Below are positions 1 through 8,793 of a stretch of DNA of 64,000 nt, piece by piece. This DNA is from PNAI01 sp035501735 (lineage in GTDB: Bacteria; Pseudomonadota; Alphaproteobacteria; Rhizobiales; Xanthobacteraceae). The translations under genes were made by a program, and so were the position numbers. The notes beneath the pieces were generated by a model, which was not told the DNA's origin, did not search any database, and was given only the letters and a program-made list of their open reading frames with translations. The stretch is from positions 21,569-85,568 of the forward strand of contig DATJVR010000034.1 of the NCBI GenBank assembly GCA_035501735.1, read 5' to 3'. Position 1 is the stretch's first letter; each line of letters opens with the position of its first letter.

Positions 1-25
1 CAACCTTGTTTTCGAAACGCCTCAT
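1..25 (-). CDS. Start of a probable SDR dehydrogenase (partial, runs off the window)
   Basis: Only the first eight codons are inside the window (MRRFENKV). The ATG at 25 is preceded by AAGGAG at a good distance (33-38 on the complementary strand), so this is a convincing start. A start reading M-x-x-F-x-N-K-V is typical of short-chain dehydrogenases, just before the Rossmann TGxxxGxG loop, but the loop itself lies outside. It follows the two acetoacetate decarboxylase genes by 24 bp and would be the last visible gene of that operon. A 3-hydroxybutyrate dehydrogenase-type enzyme would fit the neighbours, but that is a guess. Confidence 0.5.
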
Positions 26-48
26 GATGCTGCTCCTTGTGTAGGTAA

Positions 49-789
49 TTATTTGGCGAGATAGTCGTGAACGACCTCGCCGAGACTGAGGGTGAGATCG
101 GCGATCAGATGGACGCCGGAGATCACCTCCAGTACCGGAAGATCGGTCAGCGGCGCCAGCGCATGCGGATAAAGTTCGAGTGCCGCCGGTCCGGTCCAGG
201 CGCCCTTCAGCGACACATCGCCAAGCCGGTAGCGCACGAGTTCGCAGATGCGCGGCGTGCCGTCGACATGCGGGATGATTTTCAGCAGGAAGCCGGGCTC
301 GGCCAGCGCTTTTAATACCGCTTCGCGTGCCACTGGCTTGTGCTTATAGCCCATGCTGCCGGTGGCGACGCGAGTGGGACCGTAGTCGAGCGTGCCGAGC
401 AGCGTGTCGCGCTCGACGCGCAAAGACGGGAACGCCAGTTTCTTTGGAAAGCCCCACAGTTCGCGGCCGCCGGCGATGGGCGGATCGTCGTCGAGGAACA
501 TGGCATGCACGTAGCCACCCATCTCGCCAGCAAAGCGCACCGGAATGACCTGGCCGGATTCGGTGTAGTCGCCGAAGCCTGTTGAGTCGGGCATGCGGAT
601 GAATTCGTACTTAACGACCGGGTCGACGATTTCCAGCGGCTTCGGCACGACCCGCTCGAGCGCCGCGCAGTCGGTACGGTAGGTGATGATCATGAATTCG
701 CGATCGATGAAGCGATACGGCCCGGGCGGATAGGTCGGGCTATGCAGCGGCATCGAGAAGGCTTTTTGGCGAACCGCGTCGGCTTTCAT
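49..789 (-). CDS. Acetoacetate decarboxylase family protein, active site intact
   Basis: Decarboxylates acetoacetate to acetone and CO2 in the family prototype; cytoplasmic. Aligned with Clostridium acetobutylicum Adc it keeps every active-site residue: Arg29 (IDREF), Glu61 (YEFIRM), Glu76 (YTESGQ) and the Lys115/Lys116 pair (GFPKKLA). The length of 246 aa matches the family. I prefer the ATG at 789 because its N-terminus lines up with the neighbouring paralogue; a TTG at 813 overlapping the upstream stop is the alternative. It is the third gene of a leftward operon after the patatin-like gene and the second Adc paralogue. The natural substrate in this organism could be another beta-keto acid. 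Confidence 0.85.
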   Translation of the reverse strand: MKADAVRQKAFSMPLHSPTYPPGPYRFIDREFMIITYRTDCAALERVVPKPLEIVDPVVKYEFIRMPDSTGFGDYTESGQVIPVRFAGEMGGYVHAMFLDDDPPIAGGRELWGFPKKLAFPSLRVERDTLLGTLDYGPTRVATGSMGYKHKPVAREAVLKALAEPGFLLKIIPHVDGTPRICELVRYRLGDVSLKGAWTGPAALELYPHALAPLTDLPVLEVISGVHLIADLTLSLGEVVHDYLAK

Positions 790-809
790 CGCAAACGGAC
801 CTAATATTT

Positions 810-1547
810 TCAAGCAAGGTAATCGTGGACGACTTCACCATGCGGCAATGTGAAATCGGTGATCAAGTGAATGCCGGAAACGACCTCGCGCACCGGCAGA
901 TCGGTCAGCGGCGCAAGCGCATGCGAATGCAATTCAAGTGAGCATGGCCCGGTCCAAGCGCCATGCAACACGATGTCGCGGTGAAAATAGCGCACCAGCT
1001 CGCAAATCCGCGGCTTGCCATCCACATGCGGTATGATCTTGAGCAGGAATCTGGGCTCGCTGATTGTCCGCAAGACTGCGTCATCGGCGACCGAGCGGTG
1101 CTTGTAGCCCATCGTTCCCTTGGCCACCTGGACCGGGCCGTAATCGAGCGCGCCGACCAAAGTGTCATGCTCCACCGCCAGGCTCGGTTTCGCAAGCTTC
1201 TGCGGAAAACCCCAGAGCTCGCGCCCGCCCGAGATCGGCGCATACACATCAAGATACCTGATGTGGGTATACGAGCCAGGCTGACCGTTGAACCGCACCG
1301 GAATATCCTGCGCCGCGCCCGAATAGCGTCCGAAGCCAGTGCTGCTTTCCATCCGCATGAATTCGCAGCGCACCAGCGGCTCGTCGAATGTGAGTGGCTC
1401 AGGCACGGCTTCTTCGAGCGCCGCGCGATCGGTGCGATAGGTGATGATGAGGTATTCGCGGTTGATATATCGGTAGGGCCCGCGCGCGAACGACGGGCTC
1501 GTGAGCGGCATCGCAAAGGCGTTTTTGACGACGTCGGCCGGTTCCAC
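810..1547 (-). CDS. Acetoacetate decarboxylase-like paralogue lacking the Schiff-base lysine
   Basis: A 245-aa protein clearly homologous to acetoacetate decarboxylase along its whole length (TSPSFARGPYRYINREY near the start, MGYKHRSV, IPHVDGKPRICELVRY later). Two catalytic positions are changed relative to the Clostridium enzyme: the first lysine of the KK pair (Lys115, the Schiff-base residue) is Gln in GFPQKLA, and Glu76 is Gly in YSGAAQ. Arg29, Glu61 and Lys116 remain. It may therefore do different chemistry or be a non-catalytic partner of the intact copy downstream. The start is GTG with GGAG nine bases upstream. The next gene starts close to its stop, so the two are probably translated together. 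Confidence 0.82.
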   Translation of the reverse strand: MEPADVVKNAFAMPLTSPSFARGPYRYINREYLIITYRTDRAALEEAVPEPLTFDEPLVRCEFMRMESSTGFGRYSGAAQDIPVRFNGQPGSYTHIRYLDVYAPISGGRELWGFPQKLAKPSLAVEHDTLVGALDYGPVQVAKGTMGYKHRSVADDAVLRTISEPRFLLKIIPHVDGKPRICELVRYFHRDIVLHGAWTGPCSLELHSHALAPLTDLPVREVVSGIHLITDFTLPHGEVVHDYLA

Positions 1548-1562
1548 CGAAAATCACTCCGA

Positions 1563-2780
1563 TCACGCGCGTTTTCGATATCCCTGTAAAAACTGCGGCG
1601 GAGCATCCTCCATCGGCGGTTCTTGCTGCGGAGCAGGCTTGTGCTTGCCAGTGAGAATGTCATGCACGACATCGAACACTCGCACGCCGACGTCCTTTGG
1701 AATAGGCGCGAGCCAGGGGGCGGCGGTCAGCGTTGTGAGCGCATCGCTAAGTCCCTGCTGCCAGCGCTCGTTCATCGTGCTACGGGTGAATTCGTAGTCC
1801 TTGTAGGCGCCTTGCGGTTCGTGCGGGCGATAGATGAGCTGCACGATGTCCATTTCGGTGACGCAACCGAATTCGTAGAGATGCTTGGCCTGTTCCGAGT
1901 GACGGACCTCGGGCGGCAGAATTGTCATCAGCTCGTTGATCGCATGGCGCACTTCGTGACGCTGCCGGAAATTCTCGGTGGTGATGCGGGTGCGGCTGGA
2001 GTAGCGGATGTCCTTCTCGCGTTCGCTGACTTCTTCAAGATTGGTCGGCAGCGGTCCACGGGCCTGGAACACGTCGACCTGGAAAGTCAGGCGGCTGCGA
2101 CGCGGACTGTAATCGAGCACATATTGCAGAGGGGTGTTGGAGACCAGCCCGCCGTCCCAGTAGAACTTGCCGTCGATTTCGACCGGCGGAAAACCAGGCG
2201 GCAGCGCGCCGCTTGCCATCACATGCTCGGTGCGAATGCGCTCATGCGCGCTGTCGAAATACTTAAACTGGCCGGTATGCACATTGACCGCGCCGACGCT
2301 CAGACGGGTTTCCTTGGCATCATTGATGCGATCGAAATCGACGAGCCGCTCCAGCGTCTCCTTGAGCGCTGCCGTGTTGTAGTAGCTCGTGGGCGAAGTC
2401 ACCCCGAACCATTCCTGCATCGCACGCGGGGCAAAAAAGCCGGGCTGGCCGAACATCAGCGCGGCGACTCCGCCGGTCATCCGCTGCCAGGTGGCGAGCG
2501 TTCCGTTCAGGCCTTCAGGCCACCACGCCGTCGGTGCCGTAATCTCCTCCCAGAATTTGCGCAGATGCGGCACGCGCTTATCGTGGGCGTTGCCGGCGAT
2601 GATCGCCGCGTTGATCGCGCCGATCGAAATGCCGGCGACCCAGTCGGGCAAATATTCGGAGGCGGAGAGTGCCTCATAGACGCCGGCTTGGTAACTGCCG
2701 AGGGCGCCACCCCCCTGCAGCACGAGGCTGACCTTCTTGTCGTAGGATGCCGGGCGTGGCGGCGGCCTGAGATCACTCAT
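1563..2780 (-). CDS. Patatin-like phospholipase family protein
   Basis: A 405-aa serine lipase/esterase of the patatin family. The glycine-rich oxyanion loop QGGGALG is at residues 22-28, the nucleophile motif GISIG at 50-54 (Ser52) and the catalytic Asp in the DGG motif near residue 209. The C-terminal half is the extension usual for the bacterial DUF3734-containing group. No signal peptide is visible, so it probably acts in the cytoplasm or on the inner membrane face. The ATG at 2780 has GAGGAGG ahead of it; the upstream in-frame GTG at 2795 would place that ribosome site inside the gene. It is first in the operon with the two decarboxylase-like genes. The natural lipid substrate is unknown. 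Confidence 0.88.
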   Translation of the reverse strand: MSDLRPPPRPASYDKKVSLVLQGGGALGSYQAGVYEALSASEYLPDWVAGISIGAINAAIIAGNAHDKRVPHLRKFWEEITAPTAWWPEGLNGTLATWQRMTGGVAALMFGQPGFFAPRAMQEWFGVTSPTSYYNTAALKETLERLVDFDRINDAKETRLSVGAVNVHTGQFKYFDSAHERIRTEHVMASGALPPGFPPVEIDGKFYWDGGLVSNTPLQYVLDYSPRRSRLTFQVDVFQARGPLPTNLEEVSEREKDIRYSSRTRITTENFRQRHEVRHAINELMTILPPEVRHSEQAKHLYEFGCVTEMDIVQLIYRPHEPQGAYKDYEFTRSTMNERWQQGLSDALTTLTAAPWLAPIPKDVGVRVFDVVHDILTGKHKPAPQQEPPMEDAPPQFLQGYRKRA

Positions 2781-2990
2781 GATGCACCTCCTCACTGAAA
2801 ATCACTGGTGCCGCTGGCCCGTCGATAAAGGATGGCGGCGAATGTGGCGAACCCGCGCCCGCAGTGCGCGGTCGTTCCCATGCCCCATAGCACCCTCGCA
2901 TTGTAACGCCAAAAACGGTATCTCCAGCGCGCGCGCTGGGTGGTAACTTTCGCTTGATAATGAAGCGGACACGCGCGGCGAGGAGGTCCC

Positions 2991-3692
2991 ATGGATTTTC
3001 GCGATAGGCATGTTGTCGTGACAGGCGGTACCGGCGCGCTTGGCACCGCCGTCGTGGGGGCCTTGCTTGCGTCCGGGGCGCATTGCCATGTTCCCTATTT
3101 CGTGGCGGCGGAAGCTGAGCGTTTTGCCCACCGCACGCATCCACAGGTCAAGCTCATTGCGGGCGGCGATCTTGCCGACGAAGGCGTCGTCGCGCGCATC
3201 TATGACGGCGTGCCTCGTTTGTGGGCATCGATCCATCTGGCCGGCGGTTTTGCGTTCGGTCCGGTCGCCAAGGCGAGCAAGGCCGATGTTACGGGCCAGC
3301 TCGACAAGAATTTTCTTACTTGTTTTTTGTGCTGTCGCGCCGCGGCGGCTGCGATCGGGCGTGCGGCTGGTGGCGGACGAATCGTCAATGTGGTGGCACG
3401 GGCGGCGCTCGAATGGCGCATGGGCGCGAATACGGCGGCGTACGTTGCCAGCAAAGCCGCGGTGGCGGCATTCACCACTGCGTTCGCACAGGAAGTTGTG
3501 AAGGAAGGAATCCTCGTCAATGCGGTCGCGCCGTCGATCATGGATACGCCGGCCAATCGCAAGGACATGCCCAATGCCGACCATGCCAGCTGGCCGAAAG
3601 TCGACGAAGTGGCGGCGACAATTCTGTTTCTCGCCTCGCCGGAGAACAGCGTCACGAGCGGGGCGGTTGTGCCGGTGTACGGTCGCGCGTAA
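2991..3692 (+). CDS. SDR family NAD(P)-dependent oxidoreductase
   Basis: A 233-aa short-chain dehydrogenase. The nucleotide-binding loop TGGTGALG lies at residues 11-18 and the catalytic Tyr-x-x-x-Lys is YVASK in the middle of the protein. The usual NNAG-type motif is altered to LAGGFAFG. The C-terminus ends with the SG-x-x-x-P-V-Y-G motif common in this superfamily. GAGGAGG sits just before the ATG. The gene stands alone, divergent from the patatin operon and convergent with the P-type ATPase. The substrate cannot be read from the sequence. Confidence 0.85.
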   Translation: MDFRDRHVVVTGGTGALGTAVVGALLASGAHCHVPYFVAAEAERFAHRTHPQVKLIAGGDLADEGVVARIYDGVPRLWASIHLAGGFAFGPVAKASKADVTGQLDKNFLTCFLCCRAAAAAIGRAAGGGRIVNVVARAALEWRMGANTAAYVASKAAVAAFTTAFAQEVVKEGILVNAVAPSIMDTPANRKDMPNADHASWPKVDEVAATILFLASPENSVTSGAVVPVYGRA

Positions 3693-3769
3693 GTGACGGC
3701 GAGCAATCGCTCATGCTGACTGGCAAAATTCAACATGAAAGGCGAATGCTGCGTGAGCATCAAAAGGCA

Positions 3770-6058
3770 TTAATGGGCCACAACAGCATCGTAGATATCT
3801 TCTTCCTGCGCGGTATGAATACGTACGAGGGTCTCGATCGCCTCGATGATGCGCTGGGCATCACGGACGAGATAGCGATCGATCTTTTCTGACGGCAGGT
3901 CCTCGATCAAGCGGGCGAGCAAGCGCGCGAGATGGAGGATCTCGCGATGTGCCCTGCTCATGGCCGTGAGACCGTGGCCATCCATGAGAATCTTTGCGAG
4001 TCGCGGATAGACAGTGCCTTCATCGTCGCGTTCGTGCGCAACCACCTGCTTCTGGACGATGGCATTCGCTTCGATGATCAGAGCCGATGCGTTCTCGGGG
4101 GCAATTTCGTCGAGTTCGTCGGCAATCGATCGCAGCCGGTCCAGACCACGCACGAGCGCCACGTGGTCGTGATGCATCTCGCGTCCGACGGCCGCTGGTA
4201 TCGTGCGCCGGACGCGGCTATCCGCCGGGTTTAGGGCACGCAAGGCATTGAGGATGACCACGACGTCGATCACCTCCTGAAAGATCGCCGCGGGTACCGG
4301 CGCCAACCATCCAACCATCGCTGCCAGCATGGCGAGGGCCGACAAGCCCATACCGGCGACAATGCTTTCTACGGCGATGCGACGTGCACGTTGCGCGATC
4401 TTGATGGCATCGCTGACGCGATCAAGACGGTCCGCCAGGATCACCACATCTGCGACTTCCGATGAGGCGCTGGCACCGCGCGCGCCAAGCGCGATTCCCA
4501 CGTCGGCCGCTGCCAGAGCTGGGGCGTCGTTGATGCCGTCGCCGACCATGATGGTCGGACTGAGCCGTTGCTCGGTGCGCACGGCGTCAACTTTGTCGGA
4601 GGGGACGCGATCGGCCAGCACGGCGTCGAGATCGAGCGCGGCGCCGATTGTCTGCGCGGTAGCGGCGCGGTCTCCGGTGATCATGACGATGCGCGCAACA
4701 CCTGCTTCGCGCAACATACGGATGGCACGTGGAGTGTCGGACCGCAGTTCGTCGGCGAGCAGCAGCGCGCCGATCGGTCGCCCCTCCATCGCAACGAATA
4801 CGATGAGCGCCGATCGCCACGAGGCACGCCGTATTGCCCGCAGAGCCCATTCGGGCGTGCGCTGGTGCGCAAAGATCATATCGCGCGAACCTGCGCTCAC
4901 GCGCCTGCCTTCAACGACGCCGTGCAGTCCCGAACCCAATGCTTCCTTCGCCTCCTGTGGCACCTGCAGTATCAGACCGCGTTCGGCGGCCGCCTGTACG
5001 ATGGCGCCGGCAAGCACATGGTGCGAAGCCTGCTCGAGCGAGGCGCCGAGCATCAGCACTTCCTCGGGCTTCTCGCCTGCCGCCGTCTCGATGGAGAGAA
5101 GACGCGCGCCGCCGACCGTCAACGTCCCGGTCTTGTCGAACAGAATGGTTTGTGCGCGCGCCAGCGCCTCGAGCGGCCCGCCGCCCTTGACCAGAATGCC
5201 GCGCCGGGCCGATTGGGCAACGCCAGCAATGAAGGCGACCGGCGCTGCCAAAATGAGTGGGCACGGCGTGGCTGCAACAAGCACGGCGAGGCTGCGAATG
5301 AGATCACCCGAGATCAGCCAGGCGACGAAGGCCACCAAGAGAGTTACAGGCAGGAACACCAGCGCGTAGCGGTCGGCGAGTCGCACGAATGGCGCCTTAG
5401 CCGTTTGCGCTGCGGTCACGAGACGCACGATACCGGCATAGGTACTTTCGCCGGCCACCGCCGATGCCGTCATTTCGAAGGTCTCGCCTGTGTTCAATGA
5501 GCCACTGAAGGTTGCAGCACCTCTTGCCTTGAAAACCGGGATCGGTTCGCCAGTCAGCGCCGACTCGTCGATCGTTGCCGCATTCGATGTGATAATGCCA
5601 TCGACCGGAACCACTTCACCCGCTCGCACCAACAGCCGATCGCCCACCGCGATGGCGCCGATGGGGACGTCCTCGATGCCGTCGTCGACGTGGCGATGTG
5701 CTCCGCGCGGCGCGCGATCGACCAGCGAGCGCAAATCGTGCTGAGCACGGGCGACAGCAATGTCCTCAAGAACATTGCCGCCGGAATACATCAGCGCCAC
5801 GACGGCGCCGGCCAAGGGCTGGCCGAGCACGAGCGCGGCAATCATCGATACGAGCGCAATCGCATCGACACCGAAACGTCCGACCAGAAAATCCCGCACG
5901 ATTGAGACCGCAAGACCTGCCACCACCGGAATGGTCGCAATCGTCCAACATAGATCGGCAAGATCCGGTCTACCGGACACGCGGGAGAAAATTCCCGCGG
6001 CCAATCCTGTAATAGCGATCAAAACCAGCGCCGATCGCAGGATACGCTCAAGGGACAT
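3770..6058 (-). CDS. nia: P1B-5 type metal-transporting ATPase with C-terminal hemerythrin domain (Nia-like)
   Basis: A 762-aa P-type ATPase. TGEP is at residues 169-172, the transmembrane metal motif TPCPL at 264-268 and the phosphorylation loop DKTGTLT at 308-314, with GDGIND in the hinge. There is no N-terminal HMA domain. From about residue 625 it continues into a hemerythrin-like HHE domain (REMHHDH, HERDDEGTVYP, HREILHL, HTAQEEDIYDA). TPCPL together with a C-terminal hemerythrin domain defines the P1B-5 subgroup; Sinorhizobium meliloti Nia, which exports Ni and Fe, is the studied example. The start used is the ATG at 6058 (in-frame TTG at 6091 is possible). In a window with urease and a Ni-linked operon, nickel/iron homeostasis is a sensible role. 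Confidence 0.85.
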   Translation of the reverse strand: MSLERILRSALVLIAITGLAAGIFSRVSGRPDLADLCWTIATIPVVAGLAVSIVRDFLVGRFGVDAIALVSMIAALVLGQPLAGAVVALMYSGGNVLEDIAVARAQHDLRSLVDRAPRGAHRHVDDGIEDVPIGAIAVGDRLLVRAGEVVPVDGIITSNAATIDESALTGEPIPVFKARGAATFSGSLNTGETFEMTASAVAGESTYAGIVRLVTAAQTAKAPFVRLADRYALVFLPVTLLVAFVAWLISGDLIRSLAVLVAATPCPLILAAPVAFIAGVAQSARRGILVKGGGPLEALARAQTILFDKTGTLTVGGARLLSIETAAGEKPEEVLMLGASLEQASHHVLAGAIVQAAAERGLILQVPQEAKEALGSGLHGVVEGRRVSAGSRDMIFAHQRTPEWALRAIRRASWRSALIVFVAMEGRPIGALLLADELRSDTPRAIRMLREAGVARIVMITGDRAATAQTIGAALDLDAVLADRVPSDKVDAVRTEQRLSPTIMVGDGINDAPALAAADVGIALGARGASASSEVADVVILADRLDRVSDAIKIAQRARRIAVESIVAGMGLSALAMLAAMVGWLAPVPAAIFQEVIDVVVILNALRALNPADSRVRRTIPAAVGREMHHDHVALVRGLDRLRSIADELDEIAPENASALIIEANAIVQKQVVAHERDDEGTVYPRLAKILMDGHGLTAMSRAHREILHLARLLARLIEDLPSEKIDRYLVRDAQRIIEAIETLVRIHTAQEEDIYDAVVAH

Positions 6059-6095
6059 CGGCCTGTTCCGTGGTTTAAGCAGAATTCCCAATTCC

Positions 6096-6113
6096 TAACC
6101 GAAATTGCGGTTA
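6096..6113. promoter_or_regulatory. Inverted repeat upstream of the P1B-5 ATPase
   Basis: TAACCG-AAATTG-CGGTTA, perfect 6-bp arms with a 6-bp centre, lies 38 bp upstream of the ATPase start. Its position suits an operator for a metal-responsive repressor. No matching regulator gene is adjacent, so this is only a candidate. Confidence 0.3.
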
Positions 6114-6278
6114 CTGCACTTGATGATTCAATTAAATGACGGGATTTGCGTTTCGCTGCTTTGAGGGAGATCAATTCAATATTGGCTCAAGCCGCCAGGT
6201 CATGAGCGCGCCTCGCTGAGCCGGTGAATCGCCAGGGGCTAATTGCGAAAATCAAACGCCAAACTACTCTGCGCCAAA

Positions 6279-6596
6279 CTATCTTGACAAAGATTTTATA
6301 TAAGCCGCCAGGTCGGTTGCTTCTGCCCGCGTCAGTGACATGTCCGGCATCTTCGGATGCGGAGAGAGCAGGAAAAATGCCAACTGCTCTGCATTGAAAC
6401 CGGGGCGGCGTGCAACGGTCGCAAATGGGGCGGCTTCACTTGTCGGGCGACGCTGGTTGGGCGCCACGACGTGACAGTCCGCACACCATCGGTGGGCTAT
6501 CTGTTCGCCATGCCTGGCATCGGCTGCCCACCCCGAGGACTCCGTCAGCACCATTTGTGCGATGAAACAGAAAGCGACGATCGGGATCTTTTTCAT
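6279..6596 (-). CDS. Small periplasmic monoheme c-type cytochrome
   Basis: A 105-aa protein with a clear signal peptide (MKKIPIVAFCFIA... ending near GWA-ADA) and one heme c motif, CADCH, soon after it. The distal Met ligand is probably in the PKMPDM segment, and the C-terminus DLAAYIKSL is typical of class I cytochromes. An in-frame ATG at 6662 overlaps the stop of the upstream ABC gene (ATGA), but starting there would bury the signal peptide, so 6596 is preferred. It is the third gene of the MacA-MacB operon. It presumably shuttles electrons in the periplasm, though its link to the exporter is unexplained. Confidence 0.8.
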   Translation of the reverse strand: MKKIPIVAFCFIAQMVLTESSGWAADARHGEQIAHRWCADCHVVAPNQRRPTSEAAPFATVARRPGFNAEQLAFFLLSPHPKMPDMSLTRAEATDLAAYIKSLSR

Positions 6597-6658
6597 ATTT
6601 GCTTCGTCAATCTTTGTTGGGCGCTGCGGTCGAGGGAGACCGTCGCGGAAGGGGGTCG

Positions 6659-8758
6659 TCATTCATAGCGCAGCGCTTCGATGGGGTCGAGACGGGCCGC
6701 CTTGCGTGCAGGATAGTACCCGAAAAAGATACCGACTGCGGCGGAAAATAAGAACCCGCCCGCAATCGCCATCGTGGAAATCGGCGTAGGCCATCCAGCG
6801 GCGAGCGAGATTGTCTTGGAAAGCGCTATCCCGATTATGATGCCGGCTATTCCTCCGGCTACGCTCAGGAACACCGCTTCGGCCAGGAACTGCAGCAAGA
6901 CGTGAAGCCTACGGGCGCCAATCGCCATGCGCAGACCGATCTCGCGTGTGCGCTCTGTCACTGAAACCAGCAAGATATTCATGATGCCGATGCCGCCGAC
7001 GACAAGCGAAATGGAAGCAACCGCGGCCAACAAAAGTGCCATGATCTTGCTGCTACTCTCCGCGGTCTCGGCGATTTGGCTTAAGTTGCGGACTGAGAAG
7101 TCGTTTGCGTCGCCCGGCCGAATGCGATGTCGACGCGCCAGAATCTCCGTCGCTTGACCGATGGCTGTCTGTATTTGGTCAGGACTCGTTGCCTGGACAT
7201 AAATCTGGTTCACAAAGCCGAGCAATCGACGCTGTAGATTATAAGGATTGGGCGGCTCTGGATAAACCCAATTGATCGGGACCTGTTGTTGGCTGGGCGC
7301 AGCGACGCCGAGGACTTTGCGCTCCGCCGTCGAAAACGGGACCATGATGACGTCGTCCTGGTCCGTCCCAAACGGGGTTTGCCCCTTTGAGCCGAGGAGA
7401 CCAATAACGCGCAACGGCACGCTCCTGACCTGGATCACGGCGCCGATCGGGTTTTCGCTCGTGCCGAACAACTGACGTGCGACAGTCTGGCCAAGGACCA
7501 CAACCAATCCGGCATCGCTATCGTCTTCCGCCAAAATCCCGCGTCCTTCGGCGATCTGCCAATTGGTGATCGGAGGGTAATTTGCGCTTACGCCTTGAAT
7601 ACTCGTTGTCCAATTTTGATTGGCGTATAGGACTTGGCCGGACTGGCGAATGAGATAACTGACGCTACCGACGGCCGATGCTTCACGCCGGAGCGCCTCG
7701 GCATCGGCGAGCGTGAGCGTGGAAGCACTTCCCAATCCGCCGCGCGCGCCGCCCATCGTGGTGGTGCCGGGCACAACGACCAGCAAGTTCGTTCCAAGAC
7801 TTTCGATTTGCTTGCGCACTGCCTCATTGGCACCCTGGCCGACGGCAACCATCGCGATCAGCGCTGCAACGCCAATAAAAACACCCAACATCGTGAGCAT
7901 CGAGCGCATCTTATTGCGCATGAGCGCCTGCACGGCCGCGCCAGCAATCATCATCACAAAGGCTCCGATTGCTCCACGCCGAATGACGGAAGCCGCTGTT
8001 TGGGAAGATGGCGCCACGGTCGCACGCTCAGTCTCGGATATGCGCACTTGTTCTGGTTTGCGCTTTTGTACATCGGATATGATCTCGCCATCCCGCATGG
8101 TGATCACGCGATCGGCGTAATCCGCGATATCCGCCTCGTGGGTAACGACAACAATTGTGACACCGCGATCGCGATTCAGCGACCGAAGCGTATTCATTAT
8201 CTCATGCGAATTTCGCGTATCGAGGTTTCCGGTCGGCTCGTCGGCAAGCAAAACGCTCGGGTTGTTGATGAGCGCGCGCGCGATGGCGACGCGCTGCTGT
8301 TCGCCGCCCGACAGTTGCCCAGGCGTATTACGTTCGCGTCCGGTCAGACCGAGCAGGGCCAAAGCCGAACGCGCTCGTTCAACGCGCGTCGCTCGATCCA
8401 CCGAATCGGAAACGGAATAAAATAGCGGCAAGGCGGTATTTTCGATCGCACTGGTGCGAGCAAGCAAATTGAAACTTTGAAACACGAAGCCCAGGCGCTC
8501 GCTGCGGATACGCGCGAGTTGAGGCTCGCTCAACCGCGCAACGTCAATGCCTTCGAAATAATAATCGCCGCTGCTTGGCCGATCGAGGCAGCCGAGAGTG
8601 GCCATCAAAGTCGATTTTCCCGATCCGGACGAACCCATGATGGCTACAAATTCGCCGCGCTCGACAACGAGGCTTACGCCGCGCAGCGCGTTCACGTCCA
8701 CTTCGCCAAGATGATAGGTCCGGGTGACCTTATCGACCCTGATGATTGGCTCAGCCAT
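6659..8758 (-). CDS. macB: MacB-type ABC exporter, fused ATPase and permease
   Basis: A 699-aa fusion. The N-terminal ABC ATPase has Walker A GSSGSGKST at residues 42-50, signature LSGGEQQRVAIARAL and Walker B LLADEPTGNLD. After a linker comes a transmembrane helix, a large periplasmic MacB_PCD domain and three C-terminal helices of the FtsX type. MacB works with a MacA adaptor and an outer-membrane TolC channel to expel peptides, lipoproteins or macrolides; the adaptor gene is just upstream, but no TolC gene is in the window. The ATG at 8758 has GAGG seven bases ahead; the GTG at 8779 would include that site in the gene. Confidence 0.9.
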   Translation of the reverse strand: MAEPIIRVDKVTRTYHLGEVDVNALRGVSLVVERGEFVAIMGSSGSGKSTLMATLGCLDRPSSGDYYFEGIDVARLSEPQLARIRSERLGFVFQSFNLLARTSAIENTALPLFYSVSDSVDRATRVERARSALALLGLTGRERNTPGQLSGGEQQRVAIARALINNPSVLLADEPTGNLDTRNSHEIMNTLRSLNRDRGVTIVVVTHEADIADYADRVITMRDGEIISDVQKRKPEQVRISETERATVAPSSQTAASVIRRGAIGAFVMMIAGAAVQALMRNKMRSMLTMLGVFIGVAALIAMVAVGQGANEAVRKQIESLGTNLLVVVPGTTTMGGARGGLGSASTLTLADAEALRREASAVGSVSYLIRQSGQVLYANQNWTTSIQGVSANYPPITNWQIAEGRGILAEDDSDAGLVVVLGQTVARQLFGTSENPIGAVIQVRSVPLRVIGLLGSKGQTPFGTDQDDVIMVPFSTAERKVLGVAAPSQQQVPINWVYPEPPNPYNLQRRLLGFVNQIYVQATSPDQIQTAIGQATEILARRHRIRPGDANDFSVRNLSQIAETAESSSKIMALLLAAVASISLVVGGIGIMNILLVSVTERTREIGLRMAIGARRLHVLLQFLAEAVFLSVAGGIAGIIIGIALSKTISLAAGWPTPISTMAIAGGFLFSAAVGIFFGYYPARKAARLDPIEALRYE

Positions 8759-8793
8759 AATTGCCTCGTTCTGAAGCACGCTCAGCGTAAGCT

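Noticed and set aside
790..813. TTG at 813 as start of the intact acetoacetate decarboxylase
   Set aside because: The ATG at 789 aligns with the paralogue's N-terminus; the extra eight residues have no counterpart.
6121..6134. TTGATGATTCAATT as an FNR box upstream of the P1B-5 ATPase
   Set aside because: The half-sites have the wrong spacing: TTGA and TCAA are 4 bp apart instead of 6.
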